Positions 20,492 to 31,384 of a DNA stretch of 64,000 nt are shown in pieces; the stretch's first letter is position 1; each line of letters starts with the position of its first letter. The position numbers and the translations under genes were made by a program. The notes beneath the pieces are model-generated. The model was not told the DNA's origin. It did not search any database and saw only the letters and a list, made by a program, of their open reading frames with translations. The stretch is taken from contig JAIBDD010000011.1 in the NCBI GenBank assembly GCA_024679565.1, positions 23,739 through 87,738 on the forward strand, written 5' to 3'. This DNA is from Bacteroidota bacterium. Its GTDB lineage: Bacteria; Bacteroidota; Bacteroidia; NS11-12g; UBA9320.

Positions 20492-22036
20492 TTATCTGAC
20501 TTTTAGCAAATCGATTCTTCGTGAACCGTAGTCAACACCATCCGGAGCAGCACCTTCAGTGTCCATACTGAAACGGTCGCGAGGAATGTTATAGTTTGCA
20601 TTTAAGTAATCAATGATTGAAGTAGCACGTTTAAAAGCTAACTGAGAACCTGATTTACTTCTAACCGCATAACCAGAAGCCAAAACCTTTAAGTCTGGAC
20701 ATGATTTCATTTTTTCAGCAACGCTATAAAGAGAACCATAAAACTCAGGTTTGATTCTTGAACTACCGTTGTCAAATACAACCGATGGTAAAAGAACATC
20801 TTCGCAATCACAACAAGCACCGCCAACTTTTACCGTTGTACCAGTACGTGGGTTTACTAAAGTCCCAGATTGTGTTTTAGTATCTTCATCTCTGTAGTCA
20901 GGTACACCATCTTTGTCAACATCAATCATGATACCGTCTCCGTCCACAATTGCACCTTTTTCAGAATAAGGCTCAGCATCTTTATAGTCAGGCACACCAT
21001 CTGTGTCAATATCAGCAGCTTCGCCGCTTCCCCATACCCAAGCATTCTTGTCTGTGTCAGGTTCTTTGTCCCAATAATCTGCAACACCATCATCATCGGT
21101 GTCTAACAACATCAAGTCAACTTTATCTTCTAATATTTGAAGTGAGTCAAGTGTCGTGTAAATGGACTCCACTGGGTTTAACCAATCGTAATGATCGTCT
21201 ATTCCATCTTTTCCACCCAATTTGATACTTGCTTGTACACTTAACAATCCGTAGAAGTCAAATACACGGTTTCTCCAAACTGGAAATGAATATGCATCAA
21301 TATTGTCACTTCTTGTGTAGTGGTTTTTATATTCAATACCTATATCCAACATTTTACCCATGTTTCTTTTAAATCCAAAACCGAATGGGACAGTAAAGTT
21401 GTTGCCTTTATAGTTGCTAATCGCGTTAACTAAGTTGTTGTTGTTATCGTATTCAGGTGTGAAAAACTCATCTCCATATGCATTATAGAAGGTTGCTGCG
21501 TCAGACTCAATCTCGTATTGACCTTTAACATCGCTCCAAAGAATACCAAAACCAGTAAACATATACAGTTGTACTTTTCTTAAAGGACGTAAGAATGAAA
21601 TGTTACCCAACGTCAGTTGTGCTGTTACATTTAAGTCTTTAAAATTATTTTTAAAGAAGTAACTATCTTCAGTTGGTGCCGAATTACCCGCGTTAAATGT
21701 AGTCTCATTGTCTGCGCCTGATGTCGCATAACGACCGTTGTTTCCATTGCCACTAATATCTTGTTCAGCTCGAGAACCATTTAATGTTCCAATGTTTCCA
21801 TTTAGCTTTAATCCGAAAGTTTGAGATACGGAGTACTTGACGTGTGCACCAAATGCCATACCAGCACGAAAATCATCAGCGTCACTCATGGTGTGGGTAG
21901 GGCTAAGTTGAAGTCCTACAGACCATCTTTTTGCTGGTCTAAATTTCTCGAAGTAGTTTGTAATCTGAGCCGAAACCAATTGGGTAAAGAACATGGCTGT
22001 GATAAGTAAGGTAATTTTTAAGCTCTTCATCTTCAT
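20492..22036 (-). CDS. OmpA-family outer-membrane protein with thrombospondin type-3-like repeats
   Basis: This 514-aa outer-membrane protein has a signal peptide ending near VSAQ, then an N-terminal beta-barrel-like region (about residues 30-270). A calcium-binding linker follows with repeats of the form DTDDDGVADYWDKEPDTD, DIDTDGVPDYKD and DVDKDGVPDYRDED. The C-terminal OmpA-like peptidoglycan-associated domain (about 405-514) starts after a Cys cluster (CCDC) at VVFDNGSSRIKPE. The usual GHTD-type core motif is diverged (ASGYAVRSKSG), so peptidoglycan binding may be weak. The family tethers the outer membrane to the wall. The gene is monocistronic with its own terminator. Confidence 0.9.
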   Translation of the reverse strand: MKMKSLKITLLITAMFFTQLVSAQITNYFEKFRPAKRWSVGLQLSPTHTMSDADDFRAGMAFGAHVKYSVSQTFGLKLNGNIGTLNGSRAEQDISGNGNNGRYATSGADNETTFNAGNSAPTEDSYFFKNNFKDLNVTAQLTLGNISFLRPLRKVQLYMFTGFGILWSDVKGQYEIESDAATFYNAYGDEFFTPEYDNNNNLVNAISNYKGNNFTVPFGFGFKRNMGKMLDIGIEYKNHYTRSDNIDAYSFPVWRNRVFDFYGLLSVQASIKLGGKDGIDDHYDWLNPVESIYTTLDSLQILEDKVDLMLLDTDDDGVADYWDKEPDTDKNAWVWGSGEAADIDTDGVPDYKDAEPYSEKGAIVDGDGIMIDVDKDGVPDYRDEDTKTQSGTLVNPRTGTTVKVGGACCDCEDVLLPSVVFDNGSSRIKPEFYGSLYSVAEKMKSCPDLKVLASGYAVRSKSGSQLAFKRATSIIDYLNANYNIPRDRFSMDTEGAAPDGVDYGSRRIDLLKVR

Positions 22037-22107
22037 TTATAATCTATAACTGAATTCGCGTAGTTGTGTGGCGAAAGTAGCTAAGAATGTGGCAATTAGC
22101 AAATGTT

Positions 22108-23739
22108 TTAATGAGATATCATGGTGATTATTTCATGATTTGAGAAATAATGTGAGTCCTTTTTGAATAAGACCTGAGCCATATCCATTTGAGGAAGCAT
22201 CCCTAGGATGAACTTATTGCGTTCTTGGTTGTAGGTTTCGTCGTACAAATTTGACTTGATTTTCGTCACTAAACTCAAGTCAGCGTTACCGCTAGATATT
22301 TTTTCAACTAAGATGGCATATTGCTGGTTCAACTCACTATTGACTTGATTGTTAAGTTTTTCTGTTTTCTTGGTGTTGAGGAATTCAAAACGATTAAACG
22401 TGTTTTTAACTTGGTTGAGTTGAAAATCAATTCGTGCAATACCAGACGCTAAACCAGTGATTAATTCATTGTCCCGTGATGCCAAAATTTCACTGACGCT
22501 TTTTTTGTCCAGGAATAGGTAGGATACTGGAATGTGATTTTTGTCAAGTTTCTGTATATTTTTGTCAGACAAGAAAAACATAGACTTACGAATAGTCAAT
22601 TTTGGATAAATCAAATTAGCCGAATCCATTGCGTCTTTAAGTTCCATCCAATACATTATTTCACTAGCACCACATACGTACTGTATATTCGGTAAAATGG
22701 CTTGCTGGTATAAAGGGCGTAACAATGCATTCGGACTAAAACGTTCCGGATTTTCCTGCAGTTGTTGACGCATTTCGTCAGCAGTAAAGGAAGTGTCTCT
22801 ACCAACTAACTTAAATACGCTACCACTCTTTTTTTCGAATCTATTACGCTGTGTGTCAGTGATGTAGAAGGTGTTAATAGGTCTGGTATTTATGGGTGCT
22901 TTAATACCATAACCTTTCATTTTCGTTATTCCTTGATCGATAGCTTTTGAATGTGCATGATCAAAAATATCAGCACCAAATAAATCAGCACTTTTGGATT
23001 TTAGGAATGGGTCATCCGGGTCGATTACTACAATTCCTGTGGCTTCAAAATGTTTATGAATAATGTACCTAGTGGCGTCCGCAAATGTTGTGCAATTGGC
23101 GTAGGCAAATTTGCAGTTATCTAAAAATTCAACATTTTCTTCGGTTTGATCTATTCTCTGTAGCGCTTGCTCAACTAGAGGAACTAAAGATTTTGGATCT
23201 AATCGACCAACAGGTCCAGTAGACTCAATATCCCACTCATAGGTCTCGTTGTATAACCGAGTTGACTTAATTTCATCAAAGTCGTGATCTTCACTTGCCA
23301 TCCAAAATACAGGGACGACATCGTTATTTGGCAACGATTCCACACATTGTTTGGCTTCCGCGCAACAGGATAAAATCTTATTTACTACAAAAAAAGGCCC
23401 GAGAAATATATGAATCTGCTGCCCAGTGGTAACCGTTAAGGTGTTGCTGTTACCAAGTTTTTCTATATTCTGAAGTACCTTAGAATCGTCTTCAAGATTC
23501 ACCAAGCTATTCTGGTATTGCGTTTTTAATACCTTAACTAACCTAGTGCGATACTCCGCGTCAAAACGTTTTTGTTGTGTTACTGCCTGGCCTATTTGAG
23601 CAATGCTGTTAGGATTTAATAAGGCTTTAGAAAATTCTGGATTATGTAGGTTGGAAAGAACTGGTTTGTAAAAGTTTGTGTCTTTTGCGTCAACGTGATG
23701 TGTTCGAATATTATTTAACGACGCTTCCATATAAGTCAA
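22108..23739 (-). CDS. bshC: Putative cysteine ligase BshC (bacillithiol biosynthesis)
   Basis: This family performs the last step of bacillithiol synthesis, adding cysteine to glucosaminyl-malate. At 543 aa it has the normal length. The diagnostic segment TVTTGQQIHIFLGPFFVVNKI (about residues 101-121) and the downstream VFWMASEDHDFDEI match BshC. A later IQYVCGASEIMYW segment and a coiled-coil-rich C-terminal part also fit. It overlaps rimO by 29 bp, so it is probably translationally coupled to it. bshA and bshB are not in this window. An internal Met at residue 4 could be the true start. Confidence 0.9.
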   Translation of the reverse strand: MTYMEASLNNIRTHHVDAKDTNFYKPVLSNLHNPEFSKALLNPNSIAQIGQAVTQQKRFDAEYRTRLVKVLKTQYQNSLVNLEDDSKVLQNIEKLGNSNTLTVTTGQQIHIFLGPFFVVNKILSCCAEAKQCVESLPNNDVVPVFWMASEDHDFDEIKSTRLYNETYEWDIESTGPVGRLDPKSLVPLVEQALQRIDQTEENVEFLDNCKFAYANCTTFADATRYIIHKHFEATGIVVIDPDDPFLKSKSADLFGADIFDHAHSKAIDQGITKMKGYGIKAPINTRPINTFYITDTQRNRFEKKSGSVFKLVGRDTSFTADEMRQQLQENPERFSPNALLRPLYQQAILPNIQYVCGASEIMYWMELKDAMDSANLIYPKLTIRKSMFFLSDKNIQKLDKNHIPVSYLFLDKKSVSEILASRDNELITGLASGIARIDFQLNQVKNTFNRFEFLNTKKTEKLNNQVNSELNQQYAILVEKISSGNADLSLVTKIKSNLYDETYNQERNKFILGMLPQMDMAQVLFKKDSHYFSNHEIITMISH

Positions 23740-25024
23740 ATTCTTTTGCAGTTTCTATTTTAACATGAACAAAGTCTCCAATCCTCAAATAATCATTGTT
23801 TTGAGGAATAAGCACCTCGTTATCTACTTCAGGCGAGTCGGCTTCTGTTCTACCAATGAAGTAGTTGTTTTCAATCCGGTCAATGAGTACTTTTTTAGTT
23901 TCCCCTATTTTATGCTGGTTCAAATCAAAACTGATTTGCTCCTGAAGTTCCATAATGTGGCTAGCTCTAGCTTGTTTTTCTTTGTCTGGGATGTCATCTG
24001 CTAGCGTATGTGCATGTGTGCCATCTTCATGAGAATAAGTAAATACGCCTAGCCTGTCAAACTTATACGTTTCGATAAAATCGCACAATTCTAAAAAATC
24101 TTTTTCCGTTTCTCCGGGATGTCCAACAAGCATGGTTGTTCTAAAAGACAAATCCGGGTTGTGTGATTTAATATGCTCAACTACCTCAACAGTCCTTCTT
24201 TTCGTTATGCCACGTCGCATCGATTTAAGCACATTGTCTGTGATATGTTGCAAAGGCATGTCTAGATAGTTGCAAATAGACGTATTGTTTTTAATCACAT
24301 CAAGCACCTCCATAGGGAACTGAGACGGGTAGGCGTAGTGCAAGCGAATCCAGTCAATTCCGTTGACACCGGCCAATGATTCCATTAGGCTAGCCAGCTT
24401 GCGTTCGTTATACAAATCAAGACCATAATACGTCGAGTCTTGAGCAATCAACATGAGCTCTTTACAGCCATTTTTTGCAAGATTTTCAGCTTCCTTAACC
24501 AAAAGTTCAATGGGTTTGGAAACATGCTTTCCTCGCATTTGAGGAATTGCACAGAAAGAACAAGGTCTGTTGCATCCTTCTGATATTTTAAGATATGCGT
24601 AATGAGATGGGGTAGTGGTTATACGCTCTCCCAATAAGTCCTTTTTGTAATCGGCATTGAGTTTCTGTAGCAAACCAGGTAATTCCATTGTGCCAAAAAA
24701 GGCATCAACTTCCGGCATTTCTGAAGCGAGTTCATCTTTATATCGGTGTGATAAGCAGCCAGTTACGTATAATTTGTCAATATTCCCCGCTTCCTTTTCG
24801 TCAATATATTGAAGTATTGTATCGATAGATTCTTGCTTCGCATTTTCAATAAAACCACAGGTGTTAACCACAATGATATTGGCGTCATCATCATCCGTTT
24901 GGTGACCCGCCTCTATGTCATTTGCTTTTAACTGGGTTAGCAAGACTTCTGAGTCGACAACATTTTTAGAACAGCCTAAGGTGATGATGTCAACCTTGTT
25001 TTTGCGAAAGTCTTTGGTGCGCAT
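23711..25024 (-). CDS. rimO: Ribosomal protein S12 methylthiotransferase RimO
   Basis: This radical-SAM enzyme methylthiolates an aspartate of ribosomal protein S12. It has the N-terminal UPF0004 domain with conserved cysteines (LGCSKNVVDSEV, VNTCGFI, GCLSHRY) and the radical-SAM CxxxCxxC motif in CNRPCSFCAIP. A C-terminal TRAM domain ends at LYGSVVK. The motif spacing and LGCSKN start mark RimO rather than MiaB, which is present separately at 42093-43517. It follows ftsY by 2 bp and overlaps bshC. Confidence 0.96.
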   Translation of the reverse strand: MRTKDFRKNKVDIITLGCSKNVVDSEVLLTQLKANDIEAGHQTDDDDANIIVVNTCGFIENAKQESIDTILQYIDEKEAGNIDKLYVTGCLSHRYKDELASEMPEVDAFFGTMELPGLLQKLNADYKKDLLGERITTTPSHYAYLKISEGCNRPCSFCAIPQMRGKHVSKPIELLVKEAENLAKNGCKELMLIAQDSTYYGLDLYNERKLASLMESLAGVNGIDWIRLHYAYPSQFPMEVLDVIKNNTSICNYLDMPLQHITDNVLKSMRRGITKRRTVEVVEHIKSHNPDLSFRTTMLVGHPGETEKDFLELCDFIETYKFDRLGVFTYSHEDGTHAHTLADDIPDKEKQARASHIMELQEQISFDLNQHKIGETKKVLIDRIENNYFIGRTEADSPEVDNEVLIPQNNDYLRIGDFVHVKIETAKEFDLYGSVVK

Positions 25025-25026
25025 AA

Positions 25027-25977
25027 TTAGTTTGAGAACAGTGAATCTACAAAATCTTTAGGTTCGAAGTGTTGAATGTCGTCAACACCTTCACCTATAC
25101 CTATATATTTTACCGGGATTTTAAATTGTTCTGAAATTCCGAGAACTACTCCTCCTCTAGCCGTTCCATCTAATTTGGTCAATGCTAGTGCGGTTACTTC
25201 GGTTGCGGCCGTAAATTGTTTTGCCTGTTCGAAAGCGTTTTGACCAGTACTGGCATCTAATACAAGGAGTACTTCGTGCGGAGCATCAGGGATTACCTTG
25301 CTCATGACCCGTTTGATTTTACCCAATTCATTCATTAGGTTCACCTTGTTATGCAGCCTGCCCGCTGTATCTAAGAGTATTAAATCCGCATTTTGCTCAA
25401 CACCTTGTTTTACTGTGTCGTAAGCTACTGCAGCTGGATCGGTGTTCATGCCTTTAGACACAATAGGTACTTGTACTCGGTCACTCCATATTTTAAGCTG
25501 ATCAACAGCTGCGGCACGAAAGGTATCACCTGCTCCAAGAAGCACATTTTTACCTGCTTTTTTATATAGGTTGGCTAATTTGCCTATGGTTGTGGTTTTG
25601 CCAACCCCATTGACGCCAACAACCATCACAACGTATGGTTTGGCCTCCGAATTGATATCGTCACGATTATTTTCAGAAAGTAGCTGGGTAATTTCATCCT
25701 TCAATAATTCATTGAGCTCCGTCGCACTGACATATTTATCCTTAGATACACGCTGTTCGATTCGTTCAATAATGTTAAGCGTCGTGTCGACCCCAACGTC
25801 AGAGGTGATTAGTATTTCTTCTAATTCATCTAAGAAGTCATCATCGATGGACGTTTTCCCGATAAGGGCTTTTGATATTTTTCCAAATAATGAAGACTTG
25901 GTTTTTTCTAAACCTTTCTCCAACTGTTGTTTGTCTTCAACAGTCTTTTCTTTTTTAAATAAATCAAAGAGTCCCAT
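25027..25977 (-). CDS. ftsY: Signal recognition particle receptor FtsY
   Basis: This SRP GTPase docks ribosome-nascent-chain-SRP complexes at the membrane. At 316 aa it has a short acidic/basic N-terminus and the NG domain. Motifs seen are VVGVNGVGKTTTIGKLA (P-loop), DTFRAAAVDQL, LLDTAGRLHNK and ALTKLDGTARGG. The long acidic A domain of enterobacterial FtsY is absent, as is common outside Proteobacteria. It heads the ftsY-rimO-bshC string and is separated from DUF4295-rpmG-rpmB by a terminator. Confidence 0.97.
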   Translation of the reverse strand: MGLFDLFKKEKTVEDKQQLEKGLEKTKSSLFGKISKALIGKTSIDDDFLDELEEILITSDVGVDTTLNIIERIEQRVSKDKYVSATELNELLKDEITQLLSENNRDDINSEAKPYVVMVVGVNGVGKTTTIGKLANLYKKAGKNVLLGAGDTFRAAAVDQLKIWSDRVQVPIVSKGMNTDPAAVAYDTVKQGVEQNADLILLDTAGRLHNKVNLMNELGKIKRVMSKVIPDAPHEVLLVLDASTGQNAFEQAKQFTAATEVTALALTKLDGTARGGVVLGISEQFKIPVKYIGIGEGVDDIQHFEPKDFVDSLFSN

Positions 25978-25990
25978 ATTGTTATAAACA

Positions 25991-26023
25991 AAAAAAGCTT
26001 CCTATTGATAACAAGGAAGCTTT
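25991..26023 (-). terminator. Rho-independent terminator of the rpmB-rpmG-DUF4295 operon
   Basis: Perfect 10-bp arms (25994-26003 and 26014-26023) enclose a 10-nt loop. The A-run at 25991-25996 reads as a U-run on the minus transcript. It lies between DUF4295 and ftsY. Confidence 0.85.
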
Positions 26024-26044
26024 AAAATGTTTTTTAAAAATTTT

Positions 26045-26194
26045 TTATTTAAAGTATTCCTTAACTGAATCAGTTGGAATGATTTCCTCTTTAAATGTAT
26101 ATGCTCCTGTTTTAGGAGATCTTACAGCCTTAATTACTTTGGCCCAATCTCGACCAGTTCCAGTTTTTAGCGTTGCAACTACCTTCTTTGCCAT
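26045..26194 (-). CDS. DUF4295 small ribosome-cluster protein
   Basis: This 49-aa frame begins MAKKVVATLKTGTGRDW and ends SPKTGAYTFKEEIIPTDSV plus six residues. It is basic and strongly resembles the DUF4295 family that follows rpmG in Bacteroidota genomes. It starts 7 bp after the rpmG stop and ends just before a terminator, so it is the last gene of the rpmB-rpmG operon. A ribosome-associated role is suggested by context only. It is shorter than usual gene-calling limits. Confidence 0.9.
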   Translation of the reverse strand: MAKKVVATLKTGTGRDWAKVIKAVRSPKTGAYTFKEEIIPTDSVKEYFK

Positions 26195-26201
26195 CTCTTA
26201 A

Positions 26202-26384
26202 TTATTTAATCTCTTTGTGAACAGTTACTTTCTTCATGATTGGGTTGAACTTTTTCAATTCCAATCGTTCAGTTGTATTCTTTTTGTTTTTGGTCGTGAT
26301 GTACCGACTTGTGCCAGGTAAACCACTTGCTTTGTGCTCAGTGCACTCCAAAATTACTTGAACTCGATTGCCTTTCTTTGCCAT
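26202..26384 (-). CDS. rpmG: 50S ribosomal protein L33
   Basis: This is a 60-aa large-subunit protein. The start [17 protein letters not shown] and the segment [20 protein letters not shown] are diagnostic. The zinc-binding CxxC pairs are absent apart from a single Cys, so it is the zinc-free form. It lies 6 bp downstream of rpmB and 7 bp upstream of the DUF4295 gene. Confidence 0.97.
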   Translation of the reverse strand: MAKKGNRVQVILECTEHKASGLPGTSRYITTKNKKNTTERLELKKFNPIMKKVTVHKEIK

Positions 26385-26390
26385 GATCGA

Positions 26391-26624
26391 TTATATCTTA
26401 CCGTTTTTTTCAAATTCCTTTAAACAAGCAGTAATCCCTTTTTTGTTGATTGTTCTCAACGCAGAAGTAGATACTTTCAAAGTTACCCATCTGTCTTCTT
26501 CAGGTAGGTAGAACCGCTTGGTGTGCAGATTCGGATAGAATCTACGCTTCGTTTTTATATTTGAGTGAGAAACGTGGTGCCCTTTCAGCGCCTTCTTTCC
26601 CGTTAAATCACAAATTCTAGACAT
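26391..26624 (-). CDS. rpmB: 50S ribosomal protein L28
   Basis: This is a 77-aa large-subunit protein. The N-terminus MSRICDLTGKKALKGHHVSH and the segment KTKRRFYPNLHTKRFYLPEE are typical of L28. It is the first gene of rpmB-rpmG-DUF4295, with a recognisable promoter 20-50 bp upstream. Confidence 0.98.
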   Translation of the reverse strand: MSRICDLTGKKALKGHHVSHSNIKTKRRFYPNLHTKRFYLPEEDRWVTLKVSTSALRTINKKGITACLKEFEKNGKI

Positions 26625-26644
26625 CGCTTAAATTTTAAGGAGCG

Positions 26645-26676
26645 CAAAGTTGGTTCTTTTTCCTTGACTTTACAAA
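26645..26676 (-). promoter_or_regulatory. Promoter of the rpmB-rpmG-DUF4295 operon
   Basis: On the minus strand TTTG (26673-26676) is followed by a 20-nt spacer and CAACTTTG (26645-26652). The latter differs from TAnnTTTG by one base. Spacing and position fit a Bacteroidota housekeeping promoter. Confidence 0.55.
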
Positions 26677-26792
26677 CGAAATTGAATAAAAAACTAACTT
26701 TTTTGCAAGGATTATTTCCGTGTAAAAATCAAAGGAAAACGCACGGTATGGCTCAACCTTTTTCGTGCTCGCCAGACTTTAGTGCCTAATGC

Positions 26793-28808
<2,016 letters not shown>

Positions 28809-28854
28809 TCATTGTTATCCACAATAAATGAACGAAAAAGACCCATTTTACGGG

Positions 28855-29910
28855 TTATGACGAGACTTCGCCACGTAAGTCAGACTGAAGCTGAATTTCG
28901 ACTTCTTTCGTTTGAAGATTCTGACCTAAAACCCACATCATTTTTGCCAGTGCAGCCTCATTGGTAAGGTCGCCTCCAGAAATTACGCCAATAGGCCTAA
29001 AAACGTCACTCGCGGCGTACTTGCCGAGTTTAACTCCGCCTTGAAGACTTTGGGTCGTAAATAGTATTGTAGTGCCCTGTCGTTTAGCTTGCTGTAAGCA
29101 GTCAATAAATTCTGCTGTACATGGGGCGTTACCGCTACCATATGTTTTTATGATTAATCCATCGATTTCATCATCGTCAATCAACTTTTGTAAATGTGAC
29201 ACCTTAAACCCAGGGAATAATGTAAGCACAATCACATTGGGATTCAATTTTGTGTTAATGGAGAACGCACCAGATGCTTCAGGTAGTAAATTTCTGGTTT
29301 TGATTTTGATTGATTCTTCTAACTCTGCCAAGGGCGGATAGTCAGGTGAAACAAAGCCCTCAAACACATTGGTACTTGCTTTTGTACAACGGTTTCCACG
29401 TAAAAGTGTGTCATTGAAACAGACGGTAACTTCCTTAATTGGTTGTAAACCAAAGGCTTTAGCGCCAGCAATGTGAATTGCATTACTGAAATTCATGATG
29501 GCGTCTGTTCTTGAATGCGAAATCGGAAGTTGCGATCCTGTAAGCACAACAGGTTTAGCTAAGTTTTGAAAAATGAAACTTAAACCGCTGGCGGTATAAG
29601 CCATCGTGTCTGTACCGTGGATGATTATAAATCCGTCGAAATCGTCGTAACGGCTTTCAATAGCTTCGGCCATTTGAACCCAATGCGTGATGTCAAGTTG
29701 AGACGAATCCAGAAGTTCCGTAAAAGATTCATATTCGAATTCGATGTTACGCACTTTGCTAAAATACCCATCAGGGTGGATGGATGGCATGTATTGCTGT
29801 AACTGTTCCCAACTTTGAGGAACCAATGGGCTATCATTTTCGGTACTGTGTTTTGGCGCCATGCCAATTGTTCCACCGGTGTAAAGAACAAATACCTTAG
29901 TTTTTTCCAT
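28855..29910 (-). CDS. ansA: Type I (cytoplasmic) L-asparaginase
   Basis: This enzyme hydrolyses asparagine to aspartate and ammonia. The first catalytic Thr lies in VLYTGGTIGMAP, and the second Thr-Asp pair in IIHGTDTMAYTASGLSF. At 351 aa with no signal peptide it fits the cytoplasmic AnsA type. It starts on the last base of the pyrB stop codon, in a string of four overlapping genes with pyrB, pyrR and an EVE-domain gene. Aspartate is a substrate of PyrB, so the asparaginase could supply it; that link is inference. Confidence 0.93.
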   Translation of the reverse strand: MEKTKVFVLYTGGTIGMAPKHSTENDSPLVPQSWEQLQQYMPSIHPDGYFSKVRNIEFEYESFTELLDSSQLDITHWVQMAEAIESRYDDFDGFIIIHGTDTMAYTASGLSFIFQNLAKPVVLTGSQLPISHSRTDAIMNFSNAIHIAGAKAFGLQPIKEVTVCFNDTLLRGNRCTKASTNVFEGFVSPDYPPLAELEESIKIKTRNLLPEASGAFSINTKLNPNVIVLTLFPGFKVSHLQKLIDDDEIDGLIIKTYGSGNAPCTAEFIDCLQQAKRQGTTILFTTQSLQGGVKLGKYAASDVFRPIGVISGGDLTNEAALAKMMWVLGQNLQTKEVEIQLQSDLRGEVSS

Positions 29911-30839
29911 TAACCCTCTTTTTGCGCTGCTAGCAGATATAAAACGGCCATACGAATAGCTACGCCGTTTTCAACTTGGTTAAGAATAATGCTTTGGTCT
30001 GAATCCGCTACCTCTGAGCTAATCTCCACACCTCTGTTGATGGGCCCTGGGTGCATAACCGTTATTTCCTTTTTTAGACTGTTTAGATGCTCCATGGTTA
30101 AGCCATATTGCATGGTGTATTCTCTAAGACTTGGGAAATACTTTGTGTCTTGTCGCTCCATTTGGATACGCAGCATATTCGCTACATCACACCATTCAAT
30201 TGCTTCTTCTAAATTGTGCGTCACCGATACACCTAAAGCCTCGATGTATTTCGGTATCAGTGTGGGTGGGCCGCATACGGCCACTTCAGCACCAAGCTTT
30301 TGTAAACAATAAATGTTTGAAAGAGCAACTCTGCTGTGGAGGATGTCTCCAACAATAACCACTTTCTTACCTTTAAGACTTCCACGACTTTCTCTGATGG
30401 AGTAAGCATCTAGAAGAGCTTGTGTTGGATGCTCGTGGGTGCCATCACCCGCATTTATAATTTGAGCATCGACATGTTGTGCTAAAAACTGTGCTGCCCC
30501 AGGTGCTGGGTGCCTCATAACAACCATGTCAACCTTCATCGACAGGATGTTATTCACCGTATCTATAAGTGTTTCACCTTTGCTAACCGATGAATTCGAA
30601 CTCGAGAAGTTTACAATATCAGCAGACAATCGCTTTTCCGCTAGTTCAAATGATATTTTGGTTCGGGTGGAATTTTCGAAAAAGACGTTTGCGATAGTAA
30701 TATCTCTTAAGGAAGGTACCTTTTTGATTGGACGATTTAAAATCGCCTTGAAGTTATCAGCTGTCTCAAAGATCAACGAGATATCTTCGGGAGTTAAGTT
30801 TTTTAGTCCCAGCAGGTGATTGGAAGAAAGCCTTGTCAT
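29910..30839 (-). CDS. pyrB: Aspartate carbamoyltransferase catalytic subunit
   Basis: This enzyme condenses carbamoyl phosphate with aspartate in pyrimidine synthesis. The carbamoyl-phosphate site FFENSTRTKISFE and the segments GDGTHEHPTQALLD and MHPGPINRGVEI are diagnostic. At 309 aa it has the usual length. It overlaps pyrR by 4 bp and asparaginase by 1 bp. No pyrI follows, so it may be the unregulated or PyrR-regulated type. Confidence 0.97.
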   Translation of the reverse strand: MTRLSSNHLLGLKNLTPEDISLIFETADNFKAILNRPIKKVPSLRDITIANVFFENSTRTKISFELAEKRLSADIVNFSSSNSSVSKGETLIDTVNNILSMKVDMVVMRHPAPGAAQFLAQHVDAQIINAGDGTHEHPTQALLDAYSIRESRGSLKGKKVVIVGDILHSRVALSNIYCLQKLGAEVAVCGPPTLIPKYIEALGVSVTHNLEEAIEWCDVANMLRIQMERQDTKYFPSLREYTMQYGLTMEHLNSLKKEITVMHPGPINRGVEISSEVADSDQSIILNQVENGVAIRMAVLYLLAAQKEG

Positions 30840-31384
30840 TCGTTATTTTCTTGTTCCGTTATAATCCATACCTTGTTTTCTTTATCCAGGTCAACAATTA
30901 CCTTGTCATGTGCTCGTGTGTCGACGTTAGTGCCTACATAATCAGGTTGAATGGGTAATTCACGTTTAAATCTTCTGTCGATTAGGGTTAATAGTTCAGT
31001 TTTGGCGGGTCTGCCAAAATCAGACAGGGCATTCAAAGCGGATCGAACAGATCGTCCTGTGTATAATACGTCATCCACCAAAACGATGTTGAGGTCTTCA
31101 ATTTGGAAATCGAGTTCGATTGAGTTTGGAATTAAGATCTTCTCACTTCGTCGAAAGTCATCACGATAGAATGTAGCGTCTAATTCTCCGTATTTAATGG
31201 AGTCGTGGTTAAAGGTCTGTTCAAGTATTGATTTGATCTTTCGTGCAAGCGCAATACCACGTGGCTGAAGTCCTATCAACGCACATTTGGAAAAATCGTT
31301 GTGATTCTCATTGAGTTCAAATGCCATACGCTGGAGTGTTATTTCCAGCCGTTGCGTGTCAAGAATGATTCTTTTTGAATTCAA
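30836..31384 (-). CDS. pyrR: PyrR-type bifunctional pyrimidine regulator / uracil phosphoribosyltransferase
   Basis: At 182 aa this has the PRT fold with the PRPP-binding motif NIVLVDDVLYTGRSVRSAL and the N-terminal LIGLQPRGIALARKI typical of PyrR. In Firmicutes PyrR binds pyr mRNA and attenuates transcription. In Bacteroidota the regulatory role is less certain, and only the uracil phosphoribosyltransferase activity may apply. It overlaps pyrB and the EVE gene by 4 bp each. No attenuator hairpin was identified upstream of the operon. Confidence 0.93.
   Translation of the reverse strand: MNSKRIILDTQRLEITLQRMAFELNENHNDFSKCALIGLQPRGIALARKIKSILEQTFNHDSIKYGELDATFYRDDFRRSEKILIPNSIELDFQIEDLNIVLVDDVLYTGRSVRSALNALSDFGRPAKTELLTLIDRRFKRELPIQPDYVGTNVDTRAHDKVIVDLDKENKVWIITEQENNE

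Noticed and set aside
25571..25987. 138-residue plus-strand frame opposite ftsY
   Set aside because: It is an antisense frame of a well-recognised gene; the serine-rich composition is typical of such shadows.
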